From Pelagibacterium luteolum (lineage in GTDB: Bacteria; Pseudomonadota; Alphaproteobacteria; Rhizobiales; Devosiaceae): a stretch of 64,000 nucleotides of DNA. The stretch covers positions 62,001 through 126,000 of the forward strand of contig NZ_FNCS01000002.1 of the NCBI RefSeq assembly GCF_900100665.1, given 5' to 3'. This document shows positions 17,043-25,872 of the stretch, piece after piece (within the stretch, counting starts at the first letter, position 1; each line of letters opens with the position of its first letter). The position numbers and the translations under genes are program-made. The notes beneath the pieces are model-generated. The model ran no database searches. It was not told the origin of the DNA and saw only the letters and a program-made list of their open reading frames with translations.

Positions 17043-19166
17043 TCAGCTCGCCTTGCGCGTGGTCTGGGCGACAGGTAGGGGCGCGAGACGCGAGAGAAGA
17101 TCGGCTGCGTCGGTTTCCGACAGCGGCCGGGAAAACAGAAAGCCCTGGACTTCGGTGCAGCCATGGGCCCGCACCGCATCGAGCTGGGCTTCGGTCTCGA
17201 CCCCCTCGGCGGTCGTCGACATGCCGAGGCTCTTGCCCAGGGCGATGACAGCCTTGATAATTTCGAGATTGGCGTCCTGGGACCCGACATCTTCGATGAA
17301 CGAGCGGTCGATCTTGATCTTGTCGAACGGGAAGGCCCGCAGATAGGACAGCGACGAATAGCCGGTCCCGAAATCGTCCATGGAAATGCGGATGCCCATG
17401 GCTCGCAAGGTGTGAAGGGTATCGAGCGCTTGATCGTGGTCGGTAAGCATCACGGATTCGGTAATCTCGAGCTCCAGCCGATCCGCCGATAACCCCGCAT
17501 CGTCGAGAGCGCGCCGAACGACTTCGATCAGGCGATGGCTCTTGAACTGGACCGGGGAAAGATTGACGGCAATCCTGATATCGGACGGCCAGGCGGCGGC
17601 GGCTCGACATGCCTCACGCAACACCCATTCGCCCAAAGGTACAATGAAGCCGATTTCTTCGGCGACAGGGATGAATTCCACCGGCGAGACGACGCCCAGT
17701 TCGGAGTGTTCCCAGCGCAAAAGGGCTTCCATGCAGCTGACGCGGCTACTGTCGAGGTCCATAAGCGGCTGATAGACCAGGCTGAATTCGTCGCGTGTGA
17801 GGCCGAGCCGCAAGCCGCTCTCAATGGTGCGACGATGTTGCATGGCGGCGTCCATGCCCTTTTCAAAGAAGCGGTAATTGCCACGCCCATCACCCTTAGC
17901 GCGATAGAGCGCGAGATCGGCGTTCTTGAGCAAGGTTTCGCTCGACTCCCCGTCATGGGGGGCAACGGCTATTCCGATCGACGTGCCGATGATGACGCGA
18001 TGCCCCTCGATTTCCATGGGCTGGGAAATGGCGGCGATCAGGCGCTCGGCCAGGGCGGCCGCATCTGTGGGGCTTTTGAGGGGGCCGGCCAGAAGCGCAA
18101 ATTCGTCGCCCCCCAGACGCGCGGCGCATTCATGGTCGCGCTTGGCATGGTTGATGCGCGCGGCAACTTCGATGAGAACGGCATCGCCGACGGCATGGCC
18201 CAACGTGTCGTTGATGATCTTGAAGTGGTCGAGATCGAAACAGAGGACGGCCATCATCTCGCCGCGACGGATGCGAGATTCGCCCATGGCCATTTCTTCG
18301 TTGAACAGCGTCCGGTTGGGCAGGTCGGTCAGCGCGTCGTGGCGGGCCAGATGGTGGATGCGGGCTTCGGAGCGGCGTTGCTCGGTGATGTCCTGATGGG
18401 TTTCCACCCAACCGCCATCGGGCATGGGTTGGTGGACGACGGAGATGATCTGGCCATTCTCGAACTCGCAAATGTCGACGGCGCGCTTGCCTTCGGTGAT
18501 GGTCTGTACCCGGCGGTGCAGGAAAGCCATGGGCCCATCGACCGGGCGCATGCCGGCGTCGAAGCGATGATCGAGAATATCGGTGAGCAGCGTTCCGGGG
18601 CGCTGAAGTTCGGGCGGTAGATCGTAAAGGGAGGCGTAGTTGGCATTGCAGATGACGAGGCGGTGTTCTGCATCGATCATGCACAGGCCGTGCGCCATAT
18701 TGTCGACGGCGGCTTCGAACCGCATCGCCTGACGCGCGATCTCGGCCTCGCGCTGGGATAGCGCCGTCAAATGATCGCTGGCGTCGGTTATGTCTTCGTG
18801 CGTGACCAGCCAACCGATGCCGGGGCGATTGGAATATGTCGTACGGATGTCGCGGTCACGCAGATTCTGTTCGTATTGCGTGGGCAGTTCGCGCTGGCGT
18901 TGGCGCTCGAAGCGGGCCAGCATGGCCTGGTAGAGTTCATCGACGGTGAAGCCGAAGAAATTACCTGCCTCGATGACGGCGTCACAGCACTCGTAAAGAC
19001 TCATGCCGGCGACGATGGCGCCTGTGGGCAGGCCGAAGGTCCAGGCGTAGCGGGAGTTGAACAGCTCGAGCCGGAGATCCTCGCTCCAGATGCACAGGCC
19101 GTATGGCATAGCCTCCAGCGCTGCATCGACCGCGGTGGCATTGGTCATTCCCCTGCTAGCCGTCAT
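17043..19166 (-). CDS. PAS-PAS-GGDEF-EAL cyclic-di-GMP turnover protein
   Basis: A 707-residue soluble protein with both synthesis and hydrolysis domains for cyclic di-GMP. Two PAS_7-like modules come first (around ALEAMPYGLCIWSEDLRLEL and AVDNMAHGLCMIDAEHRLVI). The GGDEF domain begins HDALTDLPNRTLF and has an intact RLGGDEFALL. The EAL domain has EALLRWEH, NLSPVQFKS, ELEITESVML, MDDFGTGYSSLSYLR, KIDRSFI and TAEGVETE, so both activities appear possible. No membrane helix is evident. The ATG at 19166 has GGGACGGGAT upstream. Its 3' end is one base from the dadA-like stop. Confidence 0.93.
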   Translation of the reverse strand: MTASRGMTNATAVDAALEAMPYGLCIWSEDLRLELFNSRYAWTFGLPTGAIVAGMSLYECCDAVIEAGNFFGFTVDELYQAMLARFERQRQRELPTQYEQNLRDRDIRTTYSNRPGIGWLVTHEDITDASDHLTALSQREAEIARQAMRFEAAVDNMAHGLCMIDAEHRLVICNANYASLYDLPPELQRPGTLLTDILDHRFDAGMRPVDGPMAFLHRRVQTITEGKRAVDICEFENGQIISVVHQPMPDGGWVETHQDITEQRRSEARIHHLARHDALTDLPNRTLFNEEMAMGESRIRRGEMMAVLCFDLDHFKIINDTLGHAVGDAVLIEVAARINHAKRDHECAARLGGDEFALLAGPLKSPTDAAALAERLIAAISQPMEIEGHRVIIGTSIGIAVAPHDGESSETLLKNADLALYRAKGDGRGNYRFFEKGMDAAMQHRRTIESGLRLGLTRDEFSLVYQPLMDLDSSRVSCMEALLRWEHSELGVVSPVEFIPVAEEIGFIVPLGEWVLREACRAAAAWPSDIRIAVNLSPVQFKSHRLIEVVRRALDDAGLSADRLELEITESVMLTDHDQALDTLHTLRAMGIRISMDDFGTGYSSLSYLRAFPFDKIKIDRSFIEDVGSQDANLEIIKAVIALGKSLGMSTTAEGVETEAQLDAVRAHGCTEVQGFLFSRPLSETDAADLLSRLAPLPVAQTTRKAS

Positions 19167-19395
19167 ATCCCCGTCCCATCCCCACGTCCGAATTGGCGAA
19201 GCATGAGGGCAAGTCTTGAACCAACAGTGAATCCGATAGGCAAATTTGCGTATTCACAGCGGAGGGATAATGAGCCGTTAAGGAACTAAAACCGAATTTG
19301 AACGTTTGTTTGCCGCCTATTCGGGCAGTGGCTTAATATAAATCAACATGCGCCAGCCTTAAACGGCCGCGCACAGCAAAAAGGGGAGCCGGCGC

Positions 19396-19542
19396 ATGTC
19401 TCGCAATACGCTCTATTTACTGATCGGCGCACTTATCGTCGTCGTTATCGGCTTTGCAATTTACGCGTTTCAGCAGGAAACCCAGCCGCAGGGCGTTGAA
19501 ATCCAGATCAACGAAGAAGGCCTCTCGGTCGAGGGCAACTAG
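19396..19542 (+). CDS. Small single-helix membrane protein (48 aa)
   Basis: A short open frame with an AGGGGAGC ribosome site. It encodes MSRNTLYLLIGALIVVVIGF followed by a polar tail rich in Gln and Glu ending EEGLSVEGN. One membrane helix (about residues 6-25) is clear, and the acidic tail should be in the periplasm or cytoplasm. I cannot assign a function. A GC-rich hairpin without a T-run follows the stop (about 19546-19567). It lies alone between a leftward GGDEF-EAL gene and nadC. The 229 bases upstream (19167-19395) contain no other gene. Confidence 0.6.
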   Translation: MSRNTLYLLIGALIVVVIGFAIYAFQQETQPQGVEIQINEEGLSVEGN

Positions 19543-19660
19543 TCCGCGAGGGGTTTCCAGCCCCGCGGCAATTGAATAAAGCTCATGGCGTCCTGGACCT
19601 GTTCAGCCGTAGCAATCCGGCCGGGCAGGTCCACATTTCTGCTTGTCGGATGCCTTGACC

Positions 19661-20524
19661 ATGACCGCCGCCTACCCCCCGTCCCTGCCGCAGTACCTCA
19701 TAGAGCGTTCGGTCAAAATCGCGCTCGAAGAAGATTTGGGCCAGGCGGGCGATATCACCTCGCAGGCCACCATTGCGCCTACGTCCGTGGCGCGGGCGCG
19801 CATCAACACGCGCGAGAATGGCGTGGTGTGCGGCCTGGAATTTGCGCAAACGGCGTTTTCGCTGATTGGATCGGGCGTTTCGGTGACGCTCTTGGCCAGT
19901 GATGGCGACACCATCTCGGCCGGGGCGGCGTTGGTCGAGATCGCGGGCAACGCGCGCGCCATCCTTGCCGCCGAACGCACGGCGCTGAACTTCATGACGC
20001 ATCTGAGCGGCATCGCAACGCTGACGCAGCAGTTCGTGGCACGCACGGAAGGCACCGCCGCGCGCATATGCTGCACGCGAAAAACCATTCCAGGGCTTCG
20101 GGCGGCGGAGAAATATGCCGTGCGGTGTGGTGGCGGACATAATCACCGCTTTGGGCTCGACGACGCCATTCTCATCAAGGATAACCATATCGCCGTAGCC
20201 GGCAGCGTTAGTGCGGCCATAGCTACGGCGCGGGCTTTTGCCGGCCATCTCGTGGCGATCGAGGTGGAGGTCGATACGCTTGCTCAGCTTGAGGAAGCGC
20301 TTTCGGCGGGCGCCGATGCGGTCCTTCTCGACAATATGGACGATGTAATGCTGGCCGAAGCCGTGGCTATCACGGGTGGACGCGCCAAGCTGGAAGCTTC
20401 GGGGAACGTCACTCTCGACCGTATCCCGACGATCGCTCGGACTGGCGTGGATTACATATCGACGAGTCGCATTACCATGGCAGCGTCCCCTCTCGATTTC
20501 GGCCTTGATATCGATATCTCCTGA
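19661..20524 (+). CDS. nadC: Nicotinate-nucleotide pyrophosphorylase (carboxylating)
   Basis: Converts quinolinate and PRPP to nicotinate mononucleotide, CO2 and pyrophosphate in de novo NAD synthesis, in the cytoplasm. The 287 residues include EEDLGQAGDITS at the start, RTALNFMTHLSGIAT, TRKTIPGLRAAEKYAV, GGGHNHRFGLDDAILIKDNH, EVEVDTLAQLEEAL, DAVLLDNM and LEASGNVT: the complete PRPP and quinolinate-binding signature set. The ATG at 19661 is used; a TTG at 19643 is possible, and neither has a strong ribosome site. nadA and nadB are not adjacent. Confidence 0.95.
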   Translation: MTAAYPPSLPQYLIERSVKIALEEDLGQAGDITSQATIAPTSVARARINTRENGVVCGLEFAQTAFSLIGSGVSVTLLASDGDTISAGAALVEIAGNARAILAAERTALNFMTHLSGIATLTQQFVARTEGTAARICCTRKTIPGLRAAEKYAVRCGGGHNHRFGLDDAILIKDNHIAVAGSVSAAIATARAFAGHLVAIEVEVDTLAQLEEALSAGADAVLLDNMDDVMLAEAVAITGGRAKLEASGNVTLDRIPTIARTGVDYISTSRITMAASPLDFGLDIDIS

Positions 20525-20587
20525 GGCGCGATCGATACCATCTCGATTACCCGAAAACGATCCAAAGGCAACGGGCGCGCGTATAGA

Positions 20588-20641
20588 TTGCCAAGTGATG
20601 ATCCGTCATATATAGCGGCGGCATATTCTCGTTGAGCATAT
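20588..20641 (+). promoter_or_regulatory. Candidate promoter and operator of the padR-efflux operon
   Basis: TTGCCA (20588-20593) and TATAGC (20611-20616) are spaced 17 bases. Downstream, the hexamer GCATAT occurs twice (20621-20626 and 20636-20641), which could be a repressor site for the PadR protein encoded next. This is pattern-based and weak. Confidence 0.3.
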
Positions 20642-20653
20642 GGTTATACCGAC

Positions 20654-21232
20654 ATGAATGTCCGCACACTGTGCCTCTCGTTCCTCTATGAACGGAACGC
20701 GAGCGGCTATGAGATCCGCAAGCTCTGCACGGAAGCTGAAGGTGCCTACTTCGTAGAAGCCAGCTTCGGCTCAATCTATCCGGCACTTTCGAGGCTCGAG
20801 GATGACGGGCTGGTCACAAGTACTGTGGAACATCAGTCTGGCAAGCCCTCCAAGAAGATCTACGCCATAACGGAGATGGGCCGCGCGGCGTTTATCGACG
20901 CGCTGCACGAGCCGCTCGGCGAAGATGTCTTTCGCAGTCCTTTTCTACTTTTTGCGCGGTTCGCGCACCTTGTCGATGCCGATCTCGTGCGCATTCGCGT
21001 GATGGCGCGGCTTGAGGGAATGGATAAGGAAATCGCGGAGTTACGCCGTATTCAAACCGAAATGGACGAAGGCGTCACACAATCTTCGGATGCCAGCCAT
21101 GCAAATGACGCATGGGTGCTTAGCTATGGGCTCAGTTGCCTGGAAGTTGCAAGGCGTCATCTTCATACCCACATGAACGAGTTAATTGCCAGCGCGCGTC
21201 AAAACCGCGCCACGCAGCAAGCAGCAGAATAG
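20654..21232 (+). CDS. PadR family transcriptional regulator
   Basis: A 192-residue regulator. The N-terminal winged helix carries LCLSFLYERNASGYEIRKL, SFGSIYPALSRLEDDGLVTS, and the wing GKPSKKIYAITEMGR, which are PadR hallmarks. The C-terminal half (from about residue 85) is the helical Vir-like dimerisation domain. PadR proteins usually repress neighbouring efflux genes and release on ligand binding. The gene is 12 bases before the RND adaptor gene, so it very likely controls its own operon. Confidence 0.9.
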   Translation: MNVRTLCLSFLYERNASGYEIRKLCTEAEGAYFVEASFGSIYPALSRLEDDGLVTSTVEHQSGKPSKKIYAITEMGRAAFIDALHEPLGEDVFRSPFLLFARFAHLVDADLVRIRVMARLEGMDKEIAELRRIQTEMDEGVTQSSDASHANDAWVLSYGLSCLEVARRHLHTHMNELIASARQNRATQQAAE

Positions 21233-21244
21233 GGGACGCTGTTC

Positions 21245-22522
21245 ATGCGCATACTTAAATCCTTTGGATTGTCTTTCATTATTTTGCTGATTGCCGGCGG
21301 TTGGCTGGCGACTGGAACCTTCGTCATGGGCGGCCAGGGGCCGGGCAATGGCGAAACGCCGATTATCGGTCTGATCGAGGGCGAAGAGCATGGCCCGATC
21401 GCCACGGCGCTTGGCGACGCAGGTGTTCTCGTCGAGCATTCGCCAGAGACTGTCGAACAGGCCCGGCTGACAGTCGCCGAGCGCATCGCGCAGGCCGCAC
21501 CATCGGCAACTGGCGGTGTATCGGTCCGGACGCAGAATTTTACAGTCCAGCAGATGCCCCTTGAGGTGACCCTGCGCGGTCGCACGACGGCTGCCGCCAA
21601 TATCGCGGCGGTTGCCGAGACCTCAGGTGTCGTCGAAACCGTCCATGTCGCGAAGGGCGACCGGGTCGAAACCGGCGACCTGCTCTGCACCCTTGCCCCG
21701 GGGACGCGCGCCGCAGCCGTGGCGCAGGCCGAAGCCGGGCTTTTGCAGGCGCAGGCCGGACTTGCCCAGGCACAGCTCGATTTTGACACCAACGCCACTC
21801 TGCGCGAGCGTGGTCTGGCGCCTGCCAATACCGCCTCGGCTGTCGAGGTAGCACTTGCAGGCGCACGGGCACAAGTCAGCGCCGCGGAGGCATCACTGGA
21901 CAATGCCCGCGCCGAGCTCGAGCGCACAAATATCGTCGCCGAAGTCGATGGTCTCGTTCAGGCGCCTATCGCCGTTCGCGGCTCGATGTTGTCTCAGGGC
22001 AGCCCTTGCGCGACAATCGTCCAGCTCGATCCCATGCTGTTCACAGGCGCCGTGGCCGAAGCCAATATCGGGATGGCGCGCACCGGCCTCGACGCCACGC
22101 TGCGCACGGTCACCGACCAGACGGCGGAAGGCAAAGTCACATATATCGCCGCAACCGCCGACGAGGGGACCCGTTCGTTCCCCGTGGAAATCGAGTTTCC
22201 AAACCCCGACTTCGCCATTCGCGATGGGGTGACGGCTCAGGCCGTGGTGCAGATGGGCGCGATGCCGGGACATTTGTTGCCGCAGTCGGTGCTGACGCTC
22301 AATGACGAGGGTGTTCTGGGTGTCCGCGCTGTGGAAGACGGCGTCGCGAAATTCCATGAGATCACTATCGTGTCCGATACGCGCGAAGGGGTGTGGGTTG
22401 TCGGCCTGCCCTCGTCGGTGGACATCATTACCATCGGCCAAGAATTCGTGGTCGATGGCCAAAGCGTCCAGGCAAGCCAGAGCGCGGGATCGACATCGTC
22501 TGAACAAGGCGCTCCCGCATGA
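21245..22522 (+). CDS. RND efflux periplasmic adaptor (membrane fusion protein)
   Basis: The 425-residue HlyD/AcrA-type adaptor that links the inner-membrane RND pump to an outer-membrane channel. One N-terminal helix (residues 7-26) anchors it. A barrel-sandwich/lipoyl half-motif follows (ETSGVVETVHVAKGDRVETG). An Ala/Gln-rich coiled-coil hairpin lies at about 155-225, and the beta-barrel region at about 240-330. GGGGA precedes the ATG. Its last four bases overlap the pump gene (ATGA). Confidence 0.9.
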   Translation: MRILKSFGLSFIILLIAGGWLATGTFVMGGQGPGNGETPIIGLIEGEEHGPIATALGDAGVLVEHSPETVEQARLTVAERIAQAAPSATGGVSVRTQNFTVQQMPLEVTLRGRTTAAANIAAVAETSGVVETVHVAKGDRVETGDLLCTLAPGTRAAAVAQAEAGLLQAQAGLAQAQLDFDTNATLRERGLAPANTASAVEVALAGARAQVSAAEASLDNARAELERTNIVAEVDGLVQAPIAVRGSMLSQGSPCATIVQLDPMLFTGAVAEANIGMARTGLDATLRTVTDQTAEGKVTYIAATADEGTRSFPVEIEFPNPDFAIRDGVTAQAVVQMGAMPGHLLPQSVLTLNDEGVLGVRAVEDGVAKFHEITIVSDTREGVWVVGLPSSVDIITIGQEFVVDGQSVQASQSAGSTSSEQGAPA

Positions 22523-25500
22523 CAAACTTCATCGAACGCATTCTGAGAATGCCGCGCGTCGTGATGACAATCATGGCGCTGCTTTTGCTTGCGGGCGGCA
22601 TTTCCTATTCGGCGCTGCCCAAGGAAAGCTTTCCAGCGATCGACGTGCCCTATCTCTACGTCTCGATCAGCCAGACCGGTGTTTCGCCGCGTGACGCGGA
22701 GAACCTTCTGGCCAAGCCGGCCGAAGAGGAACTGACGGGGCTGCCGGGCCTCGTTAATATGAATTCCACGTCGACCACCGGGCACGCCTCGGTGTTCCTC
22801 GAATTCGATGCCAATGTCGATGTCGACCAGGCGCTGGCGGATACGCGTGCACGCCTCGACGCGATCAGCTCCAAGCTCCCTGACGATGCCAGCGATCCGA
22901 CCGTTTCCGAAATCGACATGGTCGGCTTCCCGGTCGTGTCGGTCGCGGTTTATGGCGATGTTTCCGAACGCGAACTGGTACGGCGCGCAGAAGAACTGCA
23001 GACCGCCATCGAGGGCATCAACGACGTTCGCGAAGTCACACTGTCGGGCTCGCGCGAAGAGGTGGTGGAAGTCACCATCGACCTATTGCGGCTCGAGGCT
23101 TACAACCTCACCGCCAGTCAGCTTTTCGATGCGCTTGCGCGCAACAATCTCGTGATCCCTGGCGGCACGATCAACTCCGGACAGGGCGCGTTCAACGTCG
23201 AAGTGCCCGGCATGATCCAGAGCGCGCAGGACGTTTTCGAACTGCCGATCAAGACCGATGGCAACACCGTCGTGTCGTTTGGCGATGTGGCGAGCGTCAC
23301 GCGTACGCTTGAGGATGCGACAGAGTACACCAAGGTCAACGGCTCCCCTGCCCTGATCCTGGGCGTCAGCAAGAATGCCGATACCAACATCATCGGCGTG
23401 TCCGAAGAAGTCCGTGCGCTGACTGCCCAAGTGGCCCAGAACTGGCCGGCCGGCGTGGGCTACAGCTTCTTTCTCGATCAGGCGGATACGACGACCAGTC
23501 TGTTCCGCTCGCTTGAAGCCGCTGTCGTGACCGCCGTTGCGCTGGTGCTGATCACCTGCGTCGCCGTTCTTGGCGTGCGCGCAGCGTTCATGATCGGCAT
23601 GTCGATCCCGCTCTCGTTCATGATCGCGTTTCTCTACATGCAGATGACGGGCATGACGATCAACATGATGGTCATGTTCGGCCTCGTGATCGCGGTGGGT
23701 GTTCTTGTCGACGACCCCGTGGTGGTTGTCGAATATGCCGAGCGAAAATTGCAGGAGGGCGTTTCCAAGAAGGAAGCGTTCATCCAGGCGATGCGCAAGA
23801 TGTTTGTGCCCGTGGTGGGCGCCACGGCGACGACGCTGGCGGCCTTCGTGCCACTACTGTTCTGGCCGGGCATCATCGGCAAGTTCATGAGCCATCTGCC
23901 CACGATCGTGATCGTGGTGATGTGTGCGTCCTTCATTTCCGCGCTGATCTTCATGCCGGTGATCGGTTCGATCATCGCCTCGACCCATGTCGATCCCAAG
24001 CGCAAGGAAGCCGCTGACATCGTCATGTATCCCGAAAAATTCCACCCCAAGAAGGTGCGTGGCATTACGGGCGTCTATGTGCGGATCATGTCGGTCCTGC
24101 TGCGCTGGCCAATCCCCACACTGATCGTCGGCTTCGGCATCGTCGGCGGCATCTTCGTGACCTATGCCAACAACCCCACCGGCGTGGAAGCCTTCCCGGC
24201 ATCCGAGCCTGAGTTTGCGACGGTTGCCGTCGTGGCGCGCGGCAACTACTCGCCCGAAGAAGTCCGCGACATGCTGGTCGAGGTCGAAGACGAACTGATG
24301 CAGGTCGTGGGTATCCAGGACATCATCATGCAGTTCGGCACGACTGGCGCCATGGGCACCATGCCGCCGGACACGATCGGCAATTTCCAGCTCCAGCTGG
24401 TCAATTTCAACAATCGCGTTCGCGCCGAGGAAATCTTCACCGATATCCGCGAGCGGGTTGCCGACATCTCTGGCCTGCAGGTGCAGGTTCTGGCGACCGA
24501 AAGCGGTCCGCCAGCCGGCAAGGACATCAATATGCGCGTCGAAAGCGCCAATTATGATGACCTCGTGCCGACCGTAACCCGCATTCGCGCGTTTCTGGAA
24601 AACGAGCTGCCCAACACGACCGACATCGAGGACGGACGGCCATCGCCCGGCATCGACTGGCAGATCACCGTCGACCGTGTGGAGGCAGCGCGTTACGGCA
24701 TAGGGGTGCGCGAACTCGCCCCCTATGTGCAGCTCGTGACGGGCGGCGTGAACCTTGGCACCTATCGTGACCAGCAAACCGGTGACGAACTCGATATCAA
24801 GGTGCGCCTGCCGCAGGAAGAGCGCACGCTCGATGCGCTCGACTCCATGCGGATCGCCACCCAACAGGGCATGGTGCCCGTCTCGAACTTCATCGATCGC
24901 ACAGCCGTGCCGAAGGTGGCCAATATCGAGCGGCGCAACCAGATCTATATGATGCCGATTGCAGCGAGCCTCACCGGGCTGCCCGAGAACGTCTATCCCG
25001 CCCAGCGCGTGCTAGAGTTGCAGGCCTGGCTGGACGAACAGGAATGGCCTGAAGGCGTAACCTTTGCATTCGGTGGCGCCGAAGAGCAGATGGGCGATGC
25101 CAATGCCTTTATCGGGCAGGCGTTCGGGGCTGCATTGTTCATGATCTTCCTGATCCTGCTGCTCGAATACAACAGCTTCTATCAGGTGTTCGTGACGCTC
25201 TCGACGGTGATGATGTCGGTGGCGGGCGTGCTGTTGGGCATGTTGGCCACGGGCATGAGCTTTTCAGCAATCATGACGGGGCTCGGGGTGGTGGCCTTGG
25301 CGGGTATCGTGGTCAAGAACGGTATCGTCCTGATCGATACCTATAACGAGTACAACCGGCACCAAAAGGTCGAACCGGTCACCGCCATGCTGCTGACTAC
25401 CGCGCAGCGCGTGCGGCCGGTGCTCCTGACGGCGTTCCTCACCGCACTCGGCGTTATCCCCATGTGGGCGAATGTGGAGTTTGACTTCATCCGCCGCGAA

Positions 25501-25830
25501 ATCGTGGTGGGTGGTATCGCAGGGTCGTGGTTTATCCATTTGTCGGCGGCACTGGTCAGCGGCCTGTTCTTTGCCACCGCACTGACCCTGATCATGGTGC
25601 CGGTGATGATCACTGCGCCAAGCGTGATCAAGCATCAGGTCGGAAGCATCTTTGGCTGGATCCGTGGCCGCGGCGCGGTCGCACAGCCGGCAGGCTTCGA
25701 TGGCATGGCTGTCGAAATCCCCGATAGGGCAGACGGCCAGAAGCGGCATGTGGTGACTAAAGAATCCGAACTGGTCGAACACAACCAGAATGGCGTCACC
25801 ATTCTCTCGCGACGACCAGCCGCGGAATAG
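22519..25830 (+). CDS. RND multidrug efflux permease (AcrB/HAE1 family)
   Basis: A 1103-residue proton-driven pump subunit, longer than AcrB mainly through its cytoplasmic tail. The usual 12 helices occur in two halves. The proton-relay pair is visible in helix 4 as VGVLVDDPVVVVEYAERKL, and helix 11 has MTGLGVVALAGIVVKNGIVL followed by a VRPVLLTAFLTALGVIPM loop. Two large periplasmic porter regions follow helices 1 and 7. The substrate range is unknown. No outer-membrane factor gene lies nearby, so the pump must share a TolC-like channel encoded elsewhere. It ends before a strong terminator. Confidence 0.93.
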   Translation: MTNFIERILRMPRVVMTIMALLLLAGGISYSALPKESFPAIDVPYLYVSISQTGVSPRDAENLLAKPAEEELTGLPGLVNMNSTSTTGHASVFLEFDANVDVDQALADTRARLDAISSKLPDDASDPTVSEIDMVGFPVVSVAVYGDVSERELVRRAEELQTAIEGINDVREVTLSGSREEVVEVTIDLLRLEAYNLTASQLFDALARNNLVIPGGTINSGQGAFNVEVPGMIQSAQDVFELPIKTDGNTVVSFGDVASVTRTLEDATEYTKVNGSPALILGVSKNADTNIIGVSEEVRALTAQVAQNWPAGVGYSFFLDQADTTTSLFRSLEAAVVTAVALVLITCVAVLGVRAAFMIGMSIPLSFMIAFLYMQMTGMTINMMVMFGLVIAVGVLVDDPVVVVEYAERKLQEGVSKKEAFIQAMRKMFVPVVGATATTLAAFVPLLFWPGIIGKFMSHLPTIVIVVMCASFISALIFMPVIGSIIASTHVDPKRKEAADIVMYPEKFHPKKVRGITGVYVRIMSVLLRWPIPTLIVGFGIVGGIFVTYANNPTGVEAFPASEPEFATVAVVARGNYSPEEVRDMLVEVEDELMQVVGIQDIIMQFGTTGAMGTMPPDTIGNFQLQLVNFNNRVRAEEIFTDIRERVADISGLQVQVLATESGPPAGKDINMRVESANYDDLVPTVTRIRAFLENELPNTTDIEDGRPSPGIDWQITVDRVEAARYGIGVRELAPYVQLVTGGVNLGTYRDQQTGDELDIKVRLPQEERTLDALDSMRIATQQGMVPVSNFIDRTAVPKVANIERRNQIYMMPIAASLTGLPENVYPAQRVLELQAWLDEQEWPEGVTFAFGGAEEQMGDANAFIGQAFGAALFMIFLILLLEYNSFYQVFVTLSTVMMSVAGVLLGMLATGMSFSAIMTGLGVVALAGIVVKNGIVLIDTYNEYNRHQKVEPVTAMLLTTAQRVRPVLLTAFLTALGVIPMWANVEFDFIRREIVVGGIAGSWFIHLSAALVSGLFFATALTLIMVPVMITAPSVIKHQVGSIFGWIRGRGAVAQPAGFDGMAVEIPDRADGQKRHVVTKESELVEHNQNGVTILSRRPAAE

Positions 25831-25846
25831 CACCTGTCGAGACGAT

Positions 25847-25871
25847 AAAGGCCCCGCAGTGCGGGGCCTTT
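25847..25871 (+). terminator. Terminator after the RND operon
   Basis: AAAGGCCCCGC (25847-25857) pairs perfectly with GCGGGGCCTTT (25861-25871) and runs into a T-rich tail. It ends the padR-RND transcript and may also serve the convergent Atm1-type gene. Confidence 0.88.
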
Positions 25872-25872
25872 T

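Noticed and set aside
17041-17043. Near-touching stops of the dadA-like and GGDEF-EAL genes as evidence of functional linkage
   Set aside because: Tight convergent ends are common in compact genomes, and the two proteins have no shared pathway.
17535-18620. 361-codon rightward open frame opposite the GGDEF-EAL gene
   Set aside because: Antisense shadow of a gene with all catalytic motifs; no homology of its own.
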